A stretch of DNA of 64,000 bases from Polyporus tsugae (Eukaryota; Basidiomycota; Agaricomycetes; Polyporales; Polyporaceae): contig JAHRBS010000005.1 of NCBI GenBank assembly GCA_024305745.1, positions 1,922,001 through 1,986,000 of the forward strand, in the 5' to 3' direction. The notes under the pieces were generated by a model. That model was not told the DNA's origin and made no database searches. It worked only from the letters and a program-made list of their open reading frames with translations. Numbering within the stretch: position 1 is the stretch's first letter; every line of letters begins with the position of its first letter. Shown here one piece after another: positions 22,801-35,152 of the stretch. A program made the translations under genes and the position numbers.

Positions 22801-25509
22801 AGGAGGTGGTAACTGCCATGCGCACCAAACTATGACAGCCGGTGGGTTAGTATATGCGTTGTATGTAAGCTTGTGTGCACGCACGGACAGCGGAGACACG
22901 GACAGTACTTACCTTGAAGTCCTCGGTGGTGGGCAAGAAGCCGTCGCGCTCGTGGTTTGACCCCACTTTTCACACCAACGTTGGGGGACCGTAGTACCGC
23001 TAGTGCCAAGGAACCTTGGACTGGACGATCGCAAGGACGCTAGCCCAGGTTGGAGAACCCGTGTACGGCGATGAAAGTGGCCGAAGGTCGTGGAGTTGAG
23101 TGTCATGCTAGTGATATGGCAAAGAGGGACAGGTGTGCTCGAGAAGTACGGTATTTAGGGCATTTGCATGCCGCAGTGAGGTCGAGAGACGGTGTCAGGA
23201 AATGCCAGTTGTTCAGGAGAGGCGGCGACATGCGCTCAAGCCTCAAGGTCTCGGAGGGAGTGTCGTCTATCGAGTCTGGTAATAAAGACATCCATAAGGA
23301 TTGTCCGCAGCGGAGAGAGAGGCAGAAAACGCTGATCAGTGACTAGTGACCGTCCATCGCCTAAGTATAGGATGTGAGATGCAGTGAGGGGAAGTACATA
23401 AGCAGACTGGCAGGCGGAGCCTAGAGAACTGTCCCGGGCCGAAAGTTTGCGAAGTACAAATAACGCCAAACATCGTCAAGGAGACGCCACAGCAACCACT
23501 CCGCTCACCGTCCCTGGCCTCCAACATTATCTACGGCGTTGTCTTCCTAGATCTGGGGCATATCTTTGGGGATGGAATACTCTGGGGCTGGTGTTCTTAG
23601 ACTATGGCATAATTTTCGCAAATATGCGTCCCTCACGACATAAACTCTATCTTTGTGACGGTCCAACGAACGCCCTCCGATTTCTGGTCCATCTCCCTGT
23701 GGGTCAGCTGTCTCTCCGGGTTCCCTCTAAAGCTACAACTGACTGCTGACCGCCGGGACGACCTGCCTAGCCGATCCTGCGAGTTCTCAATTTTCAAACA
23801 CTCCCTTGACACGGTGGCTTGTTTCATTGGTGCTGTACACATTACTACACAATACGCATCAGACCAGCGGGAAGCGGGGGGTATTGAGAGCAGTGCACGG
23901 TGTGAACGGCAAACCTGTAGTACTTCCAGGGTGAGTGGTACTCTGCAGCCGTCAGATCCTCCAACACGAGCAGGCGTGCAAGGCCCTGGACGCGCTGGAT
24001 GGACGGCTCGAATATCTAAGGATAAATCCACTGCACCGAGGTTGCCGCTTGAACAGGCGTCATGACTGACTTCGCGCAAGCATTGTGTTCGCGTCTCACA
24101 AAAGCATACCCCAATCCTGTCGTCATGTACTCAACTTGCACCCTAGCAAACCGATCAACGCAATGTTTCTCCACCAGCCGGTTGAGCAGTCCTGTTGCTT
24201 GGTGAGTGTGTATCGTCGTGTATACTTCCGTGGATTATTTCAGCTAGTAACTGCACTTGATTCAAGCTTCTTTCGCTGTTCCTCCTTCTACCTCTCCGAC
24301 CATTCTATACACGCGACCACCAAGATTCACAATGCGCGAAAATGGCGTCGGACAGAGATGTAGCGTCAACGCCGATGCTGCATTGCTGTACGTACGAATC
24401 GAACACGACACGGACAAGAAAACAAAAAGGTGAGGACAACGGACTATGGTACACGACAGTACGTGCGCTAACAGCACACGAAAACAGCGAGAACAAGATA
24501 GACAGAGTATCGGGGACTTCCTTCGTATCGTACATGCAAATCATGTCATAGTGAGGGAATGCAACGGCATATGTAGCCTAAGGAACTACAGAACAGGGGA
24601 GACGTGGCGAGAGCGAAGATGGAGCAAGACACACACAAACGAAGCGGACGACACAGCCCGACCACTGCGATGACACCTGCAACCCGTACTGCGAAAGCCG
24701 GCGCGACCTCGTAGTTCCGTGCTGGGCAATGCGCCTCGTCAACCAGCGACTATCCGGCCCCAGTTCAGGATGCGGAACTCGGAGCGCAAGGGTGATACCA
24801 CGCACACGAGTGTGAACGTGGTCGCAGGTCTTGCTGGCGAGGGACACTAAGCCGTGATGCTAGCGGCGATCGGAGGAAGAGCGCGAGAGGCCAACGGACC
24901 GCACTGTGAACACAGGATGGATGGATAGGTCTCGGCGTGGATGTATGCGGATGCAAGTAGACCCCATGGCCATGGCGAACGATGGGCGACGGTAGTGGAT
25001 GGGTGGTCACCAGCGCGGGACTGTATTGACGACCGGCGGCGCTGCTTGACCAGCGGGGGGGCATCTACTAGCAGGGGCGGTCCACATAGAACGTAGGAGA
25101 AGAGTTACGTATATGAGATAGGATGTCGAGGGTGCACGAGGGACTCGTAAATCAGAACTTGAAGGATTGGAGGGCGACGGACTAATCCGGGATGAACGGA
25201 ATTCAGTTACGGATGGAGAGAACGTGTGCGAGAGATCATGTTGGAATGGCGACAAGCTCTAGCTAGCATCTGAGGGATGATGCGAAAGATAGCCCTGGGG
25301 TGCACGGGTGAATGAGATGACACCGGTGATAATCTTAGAAGCGACTTTACCTTGTACGTGGATCTAGAACTCGAATTGGCGCCACCCTCAACCTGAGATT
25401 GAGGGATAGTGGCAGATGGCGAAGATTTCTCCTCAATGGCCCATTAGAAATCTTCATTGCGTGCTGTCCAAGATGTCGTCTACGAAATTCAAACGGCACT
25501 ACCAGATGC
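19858..25509. other. Gene-poor repeat region between the two F-box-like copies
   Basis: I find no convincing gene. The open frames are short, lack ATG starts in several cases and have no domains. The interval includes the diverged tandem repeat described separately (about 20020-20760 and 21400-22440), about 1.8 kb without visible structure (22.4-24.26 kb), and the duplicated 3' flank of F-box-like copy 2 (24.26-25.5 kb). A short promoter-proximal motif of F-box gene 1 near 19940 recurs near 21285 and near 26988. Confidence 0.45.
20020..22440. repeat. Diverged tandem repeat, two units
   Basis: Unit 1 (about 20020-20760) and unit 2 (about 21400-22440) share collinear blocks. Examples are gatccacat...attctgca near 20080 and 21450, the gtacataccttgagtgaccg / gtacatacctcgagcgaccg pair near 20385 and 21960, and the agcgcagctga/agcgcagccga block near 20490 and 22070. 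The spacing between blocks is longer in unit 2. A minus-strand splice-donor-like GTATGTAC is kept in both, which hints at a decayed gene, but no protein can be read. Confidence 0.55.
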
Positions 25510-26929
25510 CTACTCACGTGTATTGAAGTTCCAATACAGCCGTCCCAGCTGCAACCAGGTCGGGAATCCGCCTCCCAGTCATATATCTCAACTTTCAAGT
25601 GGTATTTCACACGATGGCGGTCCTCAGAACCACTCGCGGAGGACGGTCCTTCAACCGTCTGAAGCCATGTCTCGGCGATGGTACCGAGATCACGCAAAAC
25701 ATCCGCAAAGTCGCGACGGGTAAACTGCGACTCCTGATACACCCACAACACCAGAACTGGTTCTAGGTATTGAGGCTTCCACGAGGCAAGCAGCTCCTTG
25801 ATAAACCCGGCATGCGTGCCCGTGGAGAACTGTGGTGTAATTGAGAGATTCAACACCTGGAGTCCTGTGCATGGACTCAAGTCGATTGTTCCAGCTGTTG
25901 GCAGCGGAGCAACGTTCAGTGCTCAACCTGGACTACTCCTTGACGGACAGGGGGAATACATACCATTTCCGGGCTCCTCAGGACTGTCCGACAGAGGATT
26001 GTGATAAACAACCGCGTCAGATGAGGTCCGCGCGTCCATATCAGCCTTTCCGCCCCATACGTGACCATGTTCATGAGCTGAAAATGTGATGACCATCATG
26101 CCACAAGGGATCATTACGGTCGTGACACGTACCCGTAGCTCTCGAAGCTTTGGCGCAAACAGAGGAAGGGTGCGCCTCCCGGCCGCCCAGTCAGGCTGTT
26201 TCGTGAAATCGGCGTTGGGATGAGAGCCGCCCGGTGTAATCCAGCGGACGGAAATGCATAAGAGGTCCTCCAAGTTTGGTAGGCCGTGGAGCATTCGTGC
26301 GAATTCGCTGAAGGAACGGAATGTAGTGAGTACGAGGGACAGAACCGACACAGCTGTGAAGGAGGAGAGAAAGTTGCCATGGGGAAGCGCGGGTGAAGGG
26401 GGATGTACGGTAGGGCCTTCGCTTTCGCCGGTAGGTCTGACGTCCTGGAGAACCATGTGGTGCCTGGGAGAATGTGCCTTATAAGAATCCGCTTGACATT
26501 GGGCAGCTTTCCGGCGAAGACAGCAGGGAAAGGCGGGAAAACGTTTGCTGTGGTGTGTAGATGGCGCCCGGTCAGTTCGACTTCGTGCACATAGCCACGA
26601 AGGTGTTGACCAGCATCCAGGATTGTGGAGAGCTGATGGAGAGAGGTGCTGTCAGAAAGCTGGACCTTGTAGAAAACCATCCTCTGGGAGCGAACACGCC
26701 AATCCCGACAGACGAGGGTGCAGCTATGGAGGGTGGCGATGTTCTCGAGTGTGTCGCGAGTGTAGTCTGCGTATAGCATATCGATGATGTTTTCGCAGAC
26801 CTCGGTGGGGATATGGAACACCGGTGGTCCGGAGCATTCCACACCAACGTCAGGAGTGAACGGTTCGTCCATGCAGGACGGAAAAGCAGCGATCCGTTGG
26901 GTGCGTGCAAGTTCAAGGGGAAGGGGCAA
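25510..26929 (-). pseudogene. F-box-like copy 2, frameshifted paralogue of copy 1
   Basis: This is collinear with F-box-like protein 1 over its whole length (TPDVGVECSG, FHIPTEVCENIIDML, RLIWTRGPHL and the final NFNTRE before the stop at 25510). Compared with copy 1 it has at least three frame-breaking changes. One is a 5-base gain (ccatg) near 26375. One is a 1-base loss near 26004 within the second exon. The third is a loss of about 32 bases near 25545, shortly before the stop. Intron positions are kept. The simplest reading is a decayed duplicate. Assembly error is unlikely to explain three separate indels. The proposed first residue at 26929 is uncertain. Confidence 0.65.
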
Positions 26930-27000
26930 AGGGGGAGTCGACGAGCGGGGAAAAAGCCGCGAGTTTACAACACATGCTTGTTATCCTGATCTGAAGCGCG

Positions 27001-27848
27001 CGCTGTGTTATACGGGCACGACAACTGTGTCCTCGGCCATGTCGGTGGGCTGGGCTTGGCCTCGAAGGGCGGCGGCGGGGCTGAAACGAGATGCCTGCGA
27101 CGAATCTGAGGAGCGCCGCCGTGGCGAAACCGAGTTCATCGGATATTTCCACCGTGAAGACGATAGAGAGGACGAGGACGGAGGGTAAACAAGATATTTA
27201 CAGTATGGCCGCCGACGAGGGAGTCCGAGTCGGACTCGGACGCAGTCAACATGAGCGCCGACATCTACAGGCGTTAAAAATGTCTGCGCCTCTTGTCTTC
27301 CACCATTCATTCACGTTTACGATCGGCTTCCAGTCAGTACCCAACTCAGTCGACCAGCTTTCTCTGCCCAGAACTCAAAGGCAGCGCATATGTGGATCCA
27401 GAGCGGGCGTTCCCGTCTTTGAACGGTTCCCGATCAAAGAGCGAAGGAAGGAGGTCGGGACCGAGGAAGGCATCTTAGACTCCGTTCCCTGGTACGTGCG
27501 ACCTTTGTCTGCCGCTCTTGCTCCCATAGTCCCCCTCCTCTTCCGGTCGTTCAATATTTACAAAGTACAATGTCGGTGTACGTAACGCGCAGTCTCTGCG
27601 GCACCTCCTTGGGCAGAGTGAGGTACCCGCGTTTCCATTTGCCACCATCCGGTCGGTCGGATTCAAGCAGGTTGCGACTCCGATCTGGAGTCATCTTGTA
27701 CAGTAGTGGACGCTGCCGAGTTACGCACAGCGACGGAAGCGTTTCGTGACTCGTCCAATAGCCCGTATAATTGACCGTCGTCGTTGCGAGCCAGCCCAAG
27801 TGCTTCCTCATTCTCACAAGATCCTACTCATAACATCAGTACGGTGAT
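27001..27848. other. Intergenic, no gene recognised
   Basis: An open plus-strand frame at 27091-27585 has no domain and its codon choice is not gene-like. I leave it unannotated. The right part is the upstream region of the acyltransferase gene. Confidence 0.4.
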
Positions 27849-29865
27849 ATGTCTAGACCAGAACCAGGATGGGAACAGTCTCCACGCAGGACCGGTGCAT
27901 ACACTCGGTGTGTTTCCCCTTCTCATATCGCACTTTTTATGCTGAATCATTGTTTATAGGCCCCTGCTCGGTTCAGAGATTTGGACGGACCAAGGGATGC
28001 GTCTTAACGACGGGTGAGTAGCGCGTTCAACTTGGGTACAGTCGGAATATTGAGGCCAGCACGGCGAAACTTCCAGCTTGAGCCAGTTCGCCATCGGCGT
28101 CCAGTTCACTACCACGATCCACGAACAAGATATCGAGGCTCGGGTGCAGGAAGCTGTGGTCAGATTGAGGTGAGTATGCAGTACCCCCACTTAAATGCTT
28201 GTCGGAAAGAAGACGGGTCAGGTATACGCACTTCGCGTACATACACCGGGACGGATCCATTAATGCGTGCGAGGCTCATGCAGTATTCACGCAGGTTTGA
28301 ATGCCCGCTCGTCGCCGCGATGATCGAGCGAGGTCTCCACCATCCCGAGTTTGGGTCCTGGCTATATGCGCCTCTCGCGAACGTTGAGGCCGCACGCAAC
28401 TGGGCAGACAGGACGGTCTACTACCTCCCAGACCCGGTGGACCCCAGCTCGTTCCTCCAGTCCACTGTCGAAAGGCGCAAGATCCCTTATGTTCTCGCGG
28501 ACGGCTCCGAGCAGTTCCTACGCGTCTACCTCACCCGCCCAGACAGTACACTCAACACGTATTTCCTCGCTCTACACGCGTCGCACTCGATCGTCGACGC
28601 AAAGCCAGGTCTTAACGCGCTCTCCCTGCTACTGGAGTGGATGACGACGCCGGACTTGGTGAGTGTCGCCGATCTTGCTTGGGGCACAGAGCACAAGAAT
28701 CTTCCTCCCGGCCCGATTACCGTGACCGGTGGGCCTCGGAAGGACTGGAGCACGAATGGGACGGCGCTCGTGGAGAAGTTCAACGCGGCTTTCGCAGACC
28801 AAACGGTACGTTCTCAGCGGGCCTCAAGTGATACGGATCTGTTCATGAGTATCGATATCTTAGCCCTCTCACGGCCTGGACTGCGACACCTCCCGCGACA
28901 GGAATCCCGAGAAGCCTCACCGACTGCTCATCAAGTTCACGGCAGCGGAGTCTGCGAAGATCACGCAGACTCTGAAGGCTCTCGGATTCACGTTCTCCGA
29001 GCTAATCGATGCCGCCGCCATCGTCGCCGCATTCGAGCAGAACCCCATCCCAGCCGACAAGGTCGGCACCGCCTGTGTGAACGGTGCCAGCCTGTACGTC
29101 GCCTTCTCCCGTCCTATCCTATCTCTATCATCTCTGCATCCTGACGCTTACACGTCCGCATTTGCATCGACAGCATCGCGATCACCGACCGCCTCCCGCC
29201 CACCGTCGACCGCCGCAGGCACATCGTCTCCTGCATTGTCTACACGCCCTACCGCATCGACTACGCCCCGCTCTCCCCGCTCGCCGGCAAGGCGCGCCTG
29301 CTCGCGGCGATGCGCCAGGCAAAGGCGCAGTACGACGCGTGGCTCGCGAACCCGTGCCTCCCGCACCTCATCGCGGAGCTCGCGCCGCAGATCGTGCCGA
29401 CCAAGGCTGACCATAAGACGACGTTGGGCCCGGGCACGTACGCGCCGACGATGACGAACGTCGGGCGGGTGGAGAACTACGTCGCGCCTCTGTGGCCGAG
29501 GGACTTGCGGCCGGGCGAGGCGCCGGTGATCAGGGTGGATGATATGCATATCGCGTGTCGGATGGGGAGTGTGTGGTTTACCCCGTGCGTGTCTGTCTGT
29601 CTGTGTCTGGTGGGGCGGGCGGTGTGGGCTGACTACGTTGTTTGTTTTTTCGTTTTGGGGGTGGTCCGTAGGACGGTGCACGCGTGGTCGATGCAGGGGC
29701 GGCTGTCGGTCCTGCTCCAGGTAAGGTGCCCTGGGACTGTTCAGAATCGCACGGCTGCTGATGCGTCGCGTTTCGTGGCAGGCCGCGGATGTGTGGGATA
29801 AGGACGTGCTGCAAGGCTTCATCAGTGGGATCGCGAAGCAGATATCGTTCATTATGGCGGAGTAG
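27849..29865 (+). CDS. CoA-dependent HxxxD acyltransferase (alcohol O-acetyltransferase / Tri3-like)
   Basis: Eight exons (27849-27907, 27960-28013, 28077-28169, 28295-28805, 28864-29093, 29174-29584, 29672-29720, 29782-29865) give 496 residues. The condensation/BAHD superfamily active-site motif HxxxD is present as HASHSIVDA, whose His would deprotonate the acceptor hydroxyl. The N-terminal TRPLLGSEIW and the later WGTEHKNLPPGPI and TGGPRKDW blocks are typical of the fungal group that includes trichothecene 15-O-acetyltransferase Tri3 (also about 500 residues). The C-terminal DFGWG motif of plant BAHD enzymes is not seen. Likely role: acetylation of a small alcohol or terpenoid in the cytosol. 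No terpene synthase or P450 is near, so the substrate is unknown. A possible 34-base intron at 28659 was rejected because the sequence across it is coding-like. Confidence 0.8.
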
Positions 29866-30545
29866 ACTTGTGGTGCGTACTTCGTGCCCCTTCGCATGAG
29901 AGTGAGAATGGGCGCTGATGGCGGCGCGGATAGGGGAGCTCTCGGATCACCGATTATGTGAACCCGCTCCTTTCATTGTGTACCATGATCCGGGGGGCAT
30001 CGTTATGATGGAACATTTTAGCAACCAGGAAAAACGCTACACCCGGGACCCTCATGATAAGCAGAGTAGACGACAGGGGTGACACCGGCCAGACGCACAT
30101 CCCACCTCAAATCTGAGAGCAGCCGCAGGCTCCGGAATGCATGCAAAACCGTTGCGAGCGCGTCAAGCATCTCGAACATGGCTGGCGACAGGTACAAGAT
30201 CCAAATAGTTCTGCTCAGTTTGCCCGGCACGTCCCACAATTCGGCCTGGCAAGCGGCTTAAAAAGGATTTTCTGACCATCCTTGGGCCTGAGACACTTTG
30301 CTGGAAGGGTATGGCTGTCGATAATTGGTGAGGTTACATTGCGATGCATATATGCGCGCTTGCATGCTGTAAACTAAGCCGTAAATCTAATGAAGTGTTC
30401 CACATCGTGTATAAATGTCAACTCGCAAGCGGTCCGCTGCGCCCATGGCACGCCGCCTGACAAGGTCCCGCCGCGCCGTGAACTGCAGGTCAATAACCCT
30501 ACCCCTTCTGTGGCCGTGCCGCGACAGTCATCAGTTTGCCCAACT
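29866..30545. other. Convergent intergenic region
   Basis: No gene is seen between the ends of the acyltransferase and the F-box-like gene 3. Confidence 0.4.
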
Positions 30546-32580
30546 CTAGACAAACACGAACACCGGCGAGCATCCTCTAGAACGTCTGCAGTCAACCAAC
30601 CAGCTTATTGCTTGAGCACGATGATGGAAAGTCGGACTCACTCCCAAGGCCCGAAGTGGCCGGTTCAGCTGCTTCTTCCACCTGGCCTTCCTTGAAGTTC
30701 GGGTGGATCCCCCGTCGACAACGGTAACCCTCGCCGCTTCCTCTACGTCCGGCGCGTACGACCCAGGTCCGGGGTGCTCTCCATCAGCCTCGTCAGGCAG
30801 CACCGCCGGCTCGTCGGGAGGGAGCTCGTCCTCAACCCCGGCAGCATCGGGGGTGACTTCGCTCCTAACTTCGGCGGGGGGATCCTTCCACTCCCAGTAA
30901 TCCCAGTATTCTGTCGGAGAAGGCACGCGTGCATACGTGCATGAGCGACGTCCGATCGAGATCGAAAGGGACAGAGAGGAAACAGCTCACCCTTCGAAAA
31001 CGTGATTCGCAGCCGACCGTGCTCGTGCATGCGCGGGAAGCACTCGCGCGCGACCTCGCGCCACCGTTCTCGCCGGTGCTCCTCCTTGTCGATCACGCAC
31101 ACCTCCACGACGACGACGACGTCCGAGTCCGCATCATCTCGGTCTTGGAGCGGATGATCCTGCGAAGATCTGTCCGAGTGCTCGAGGGCGTTCGGAGCCG
31201 CGCGGAAGGTCGCATTCACAGGCAGAAAGACGTCCTCCGTCACGGGGCCCAGCGCGCGCAAGACGTCCGCGAACTCTTCGCGCGTGAAGTCGTACTCGTA
31301 CGTCGGGGTGATCATCAGCGTCCGCGTCCGCGTGCCTTGGCATGCGCGGGGCGTCCACGAGCGGAGGACCGACGCGAATGCGTCGGGAAGACCGGGAAAT
31401 ATGGCGAGCGTGTAGGCTATGGAGACCCACAGAACCTGGAGGTGCGGGAAGTCGCGCAAGTCTGCGCCGAGGCCGAACCCGGTGAAGGGGTCCGCTGGAG
31501 ATGGGACCGAGGGCGTGGCGCGTCAGCGAGAGAGAGAGAGAGAGTAAGAATACTGTACGATGTGGCGGGCGGGACTCGGAGATTGTTGCCACTTACTGGG
31601 ATTGAATGGCGTGACGGCTGTCGAGTGATAGGTCGGGCAGTAGATGAAGAGCTTGGTGATCGACGAGCCTTGGAGCGCGGAGAGAAGCCGCTCTGTGCCG
31701 TGGATGTCGAGGAAGGATACCTGAGGGATACATATGCCCAGAAGCGAACATCAGTCATAGGGCTAAAATGGTATAGGTACTATGGCAAAAAAGAGATTAC
31801 CGACCGTCAGATCCTGGAGCTCTGGTAAAAGTGGATCACCCGCAGCCGTCTGCGATGGGATCATGAAAGGAGGGGCTCGTCGAGGTAGCGCCAGTGAACT
31901 TGGATGCAGACGAGCGACTGAAGGTTGGTAAGTGCGTGAATCGTCCCAGCAAATGCGCCAAAATCCTCAAATGTGATCCAATATATCTTGACTACGGTCA
32001 CGTTGTTGAACACGGGCAGGGCGTCGAAGAACTGGGAGGGGAGCGGCATGTAAGACAGCTCGGAAGGTAGCGGCGGGGACAGCGCGTGAGGGTGCCAGAT
32101 ATCATCTTCGCTGATTCGCGTGATGGAAAGCTCGCGCAGGCTGGTGAGTCTGTTGTGTAGGATGACGGGGAGCCGCCCGAAGACGTTTCCCGGGGTATGA
32201 AGGTGGCGGCTGTATACCCGGAGGAGCCTGATGCAGCTGGCGAGGTGGGGGGCCGAGTCAAGGACAGCTGCGAATCTGCGAAGGCACGCAGCATCCGTGA
32301 CCTCGACGATGCGGAAGAGGAGGGTTTGGGCATATGGACGCCAAGAGCGACAGACGAGAGACCAGCGTTGGTAGGTGGCTTGATTGCGATAGCAGTGGTC
32401 CTGAGGGATGGAACCGGTGTACATCTGATCCATGATAAGCTGCACAATTTCGATCGGGAGCGATGGAGCAACAGTCGCGGAGGATGCGTGATCTGCGGTA
32501 CCATCCATGACTTTGGTGAGGAGCGAGGCGGAGTCGACAGCCGTGGCAACCTCGCAGGATATTGGGCCCATACTATACAA
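30546..32580 (-). CDS. F-box-like protein 3
   Basis: Minus-strand exons 31900-32580, 31805-31849, 31597-31720, 30991-31494 and 30546-30910 give 572 residues. The F-box-type segment is LPIEIVQLIMDQMY...WSLVCRSWRPYAQTLLFRIVEV near residues 41-95. Leucine-rich stretches (LTSLRELSITRI, FPHLQVLWVS) follow. The architecture matches F-box-like proteins 1 and 2 but the sequence is far more distant, so this is an older relative rather than part of their duplication. The C-terminal exon encodes an acidic, Pro-rich tail and is the least certain part. The start may instead be the second or third Met. Like other family members it would be a candidate SCF substrate adaptor. Confidence 0.6.
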
Positions 32581-33059
32581 GACAGTGTTCTGTATTCCGG
32601 GAAGGCTCTATGAGGTTTGTGCATGTCATGTGAGTGGTTAACGTCGTGGTTGACTTGTTTAACACACCTGATTTGAACACGGATCCCGGAGAGCGCCAGC
32701 AGCAGGGGGTGAGCTGGATTCCATCCACTGTCGGCTTATGTGCGTAGCTTGGTTTTACCGGAACAATATGAGAGCTACAGCACTATGAACAGGGCATAAG
32801 GCTAGCTACGACTCACCGTTCGTTGAAGCAAGTCACTCATCAAACGCCAACTTGAACATCACCCAGACGCCGCCACCAAACACGGGAAATTCCGGGATCC
32901 TTGGGGCGAGCGCTTGATGGATGGATGACAACTGAAACAACTGGCATATATTGGCTCAGACTACATCATATATATAATATTATATACTGGTCAGCCACGG
33001 AGACTACGTCGTCGAGACTGAAGCTGAAGCCTTAGACTCGCACTCAAAACTCAACGCAC
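32581..33059. other. Intergenic with a short AT-rich tract
   Basis: No gene is seen. Around 32945-32990 there is an AT-only-like run (atatataatattatata) that stands out against the GC-rich background. It lies between the F-box-like gene 3 start and the first O-methyltransferase remnant. Confidence 0.4.
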
Positions 33060-33466
33060 TTACACCGGAACAGCGGTCGTGTACGCCCACATCGAGCCAG
33101 TCGTCCGCCTCATTTCCACGATCTTCCACCCCGGACCAGCGACAAACGTCAGGGCTGTCATCTCGTCCACCGTATGCTCCTTCGCGTCGAACAGGCCCAT
33201 CATCTAGTAGCAGTCACCGGCCAATCGTACATTAGGACTTCCTACCGCTTGCCTGATCCTACGGAAGGGAACGCACCAGGAAGGTTTGTGGCGCCGAGGT
33301 TCGGAAGCAGGGGCGAATCCTTGCCAGTAACGAGCGGGGACTTCTCCGCGGAGCCGTCGGTGCCTTCGTGCGCCGCCTCATCCGCACACGCGTTTGCGAT
33401 TGGGAGGAGTATGTCTCCGATGAGCAGCTTGGTGTGCGGGCCCGCTGCAGCTCGGAGCCGCATCAT
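33060..33466 (-). pseudogene. O-methyltransferase 3' fragment
   Basis: The minus strand encodes the last two exons of the same O-methyltransferase found at 35.8-38.0 and 43.1-45.2 kb: RLRAAAGPHTKLLIGD and the KER(T)-type C-terminal block ending just before 33060. Everything upstream of these exons is missing. At about 33466 the sequence switches abruptly to the 3' part of the deaminase-like gene in the opposite orientation, so this is the remnant end of an earlier repeat unit. Confidence 0.72.
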
Positions 33467-34042
33467 CTACGCACGACTTCGACGACCCTGGGGGGAGGCG
33501 ACGAGGACAGCTTAGGTCGCCATCGCTATGCTCTTGCGAGTGCAAAGGTCCGGCCCAGGACTCGGATGGCGATGAGCCACTGCGAGATGGCGCTGTTGAG
33601 AAACCTGGTCGACCCCGCCAACGCCGTGCTCGCGAACCCGTGCATCGCAACCTCGCACATGTCATGCTACGCATGCACTAGGCTCGCGCGCGCGGTGGGT
33701 GTGGTGGGCGGGAACGAGGGGGAGTTCATGCTGAGAGGCTGTGAGGCGCGCGTTGACCTGCCGTGGATCGCTAGGCTGGGTGACGGAGTTGCGGGCTGGG
33801 GAGCGGATGCCATGTGCGCGCTGGAGGAGGGCTTGTTCGCAGATCTACGGAGTCTTCTGGTGGTCAGAGCGGAGCAGCTCGTGGAGAGGAGGGATGTGGG
33901 CGTACTTGAGCTAGTTGAACGAGCTCCTGAGATCGGGGCAGTGATCCGGGCCAGTCGTGCAGGGTGCGATGGTCCACCCCCACGACGTCGTATGACCCAT
34001 TCCATGCAGCCCTGGCCGGGATGTCCGGCGGCTTCGGTATGA
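33467..34042 (+). pseudogene. Deaminase-like gene, 3' fragment
   Basis: This is collinear with the last 470 or so bases of the gene at 39598-41322. It keeps SHCEMALLRNLVDP and SHMSCYACTRL, meaning the H-x-E and C-x-x-C zinc-type motifs, and ADLRSLLVVRAEQLVERR. The first two thirds of the gene are absent and the stop codon of the parent is not conserved, so the frame runs on past it. It is almost certainly non-functional. Confidence 0.7.
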
Positions 34043-35152
34043 TACTTTGATATATACGCACCGCGCTCATATTGATATAGCTAGAGGCCTGGTCGTTGTT
34101 GCATAGGACCCTACTGTACTGTACTTTCAGTCTGTTGCTTGGTACGGTTGCGGTATGAAATTGCGCAGACTTTTGTCGGGTCGCGACTCCACACTATGAA
34201 CATGTTCACTTCCACGAGTACATTGTGAAGGAGGGGAGACGACCTGGTGAATCGGGGGCCCGGGGCATCAATTACTAGCATCGTTCGTGACGGAGCCGCA
34301 TCTGAACCACCCCCTGGAGTCGCTAGGTGACCAAGAAGACCTCGTTCCTTGTCACAGGCCTTGTGCATGTGCTTTTTGAACCTTGTGTCCTGGCGCATGA
34401 CCCCCCGAAGCTCGAGGTTTACTATGGACGGAGAGGTAGCCGCGATCAAGTTGCGAACATTCCCGCGATCCATCATGGCGGCCGCATGATGTCACTTGAA
34501 GAGAGTCTATTGCTGAGGGCTTATTTTTCAAAAACGTGAGCCGATGACCATGGCACATGGGCTGACTAGTCCAGGAGAAACGGTCCAGCTGGCAGGAGGG
34601 TTTTCCACGTTGGAGGTTCCTTGTGACCAACCTGTGACCCGTCAGGAGGACTGTATTAGTACATTACTGTGGTCGCATTTGGATGGAATTCTCCACCAAA
34701 TGCGCCCGAAAAGAGATTGAGAGCGAGAAGGCAAGTACCTCTACGAATAATGCATCCGTGACCGGCATTCTACGGCCCCGGAGCATCGAAAATCATGCTC
34801 AGCCTTTGGCCAAGGTCAAGTGCCGCACACCCACACACTGTGACCCCGGTCGACCGTGCATCGTACAGCGCCTGCCGACGAGCGTCGACTAAGTACCACC
34901 TGGTGCAGGCGGATGTGATATGATGTTCGAGAAGGCATCGGAAGGGGTTTGTCCATCGCGTGGTCAGGTTTGTCTCCGTATCCATGTGTCTCGAGGTGAA
35001 CATGATGCACGACCCCTGTAGGCTTGTCGCCCCAACAACCACCATTCTGGGCCGTATAAAAGTCGGGTCGCGTCCACTCTCCTCGCCTCAGTCCACGCCG
35101 CTCGCCCACTCAGCTTGTAACGTGAAACCCGCCGAGGCCCGCCACCGCCGCC
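34043..35152. repeat. Duplicated spacer, copy 1 (matches about 41330-42371)
   Basis: There is no gene, but most of it aligns with the spacer upstream of CFEM gene 2, including the blocks gtgaccaacctgtgacc and attgagagcga. Copy 2 carries small deletions. The right end holds the CFEM promoter. Confidence 0.6.
35055..35061 (+). promoter_or_regulatory. TATA box of CFEM gene 1
   Basis: TATAAAA lies 98 bases before the ATG at 35153. The same box occurs 100 bases before the second CFEM gene, so its position is conserved between the copies. Confidence 0.6.

Noticed and set aside
27091..27585. Plus-strand open frame of 164 codons
   Set aside because: No domain, no splice signals and atypical composition; probably chance in GC-rich DNA.
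28659..28692. Possible 34-base intron in the acyltransferase
   Set aside because: Too short for this genome's introns; the sequence across it reads through as family-like protein (LAWGTEHKNLPPG).
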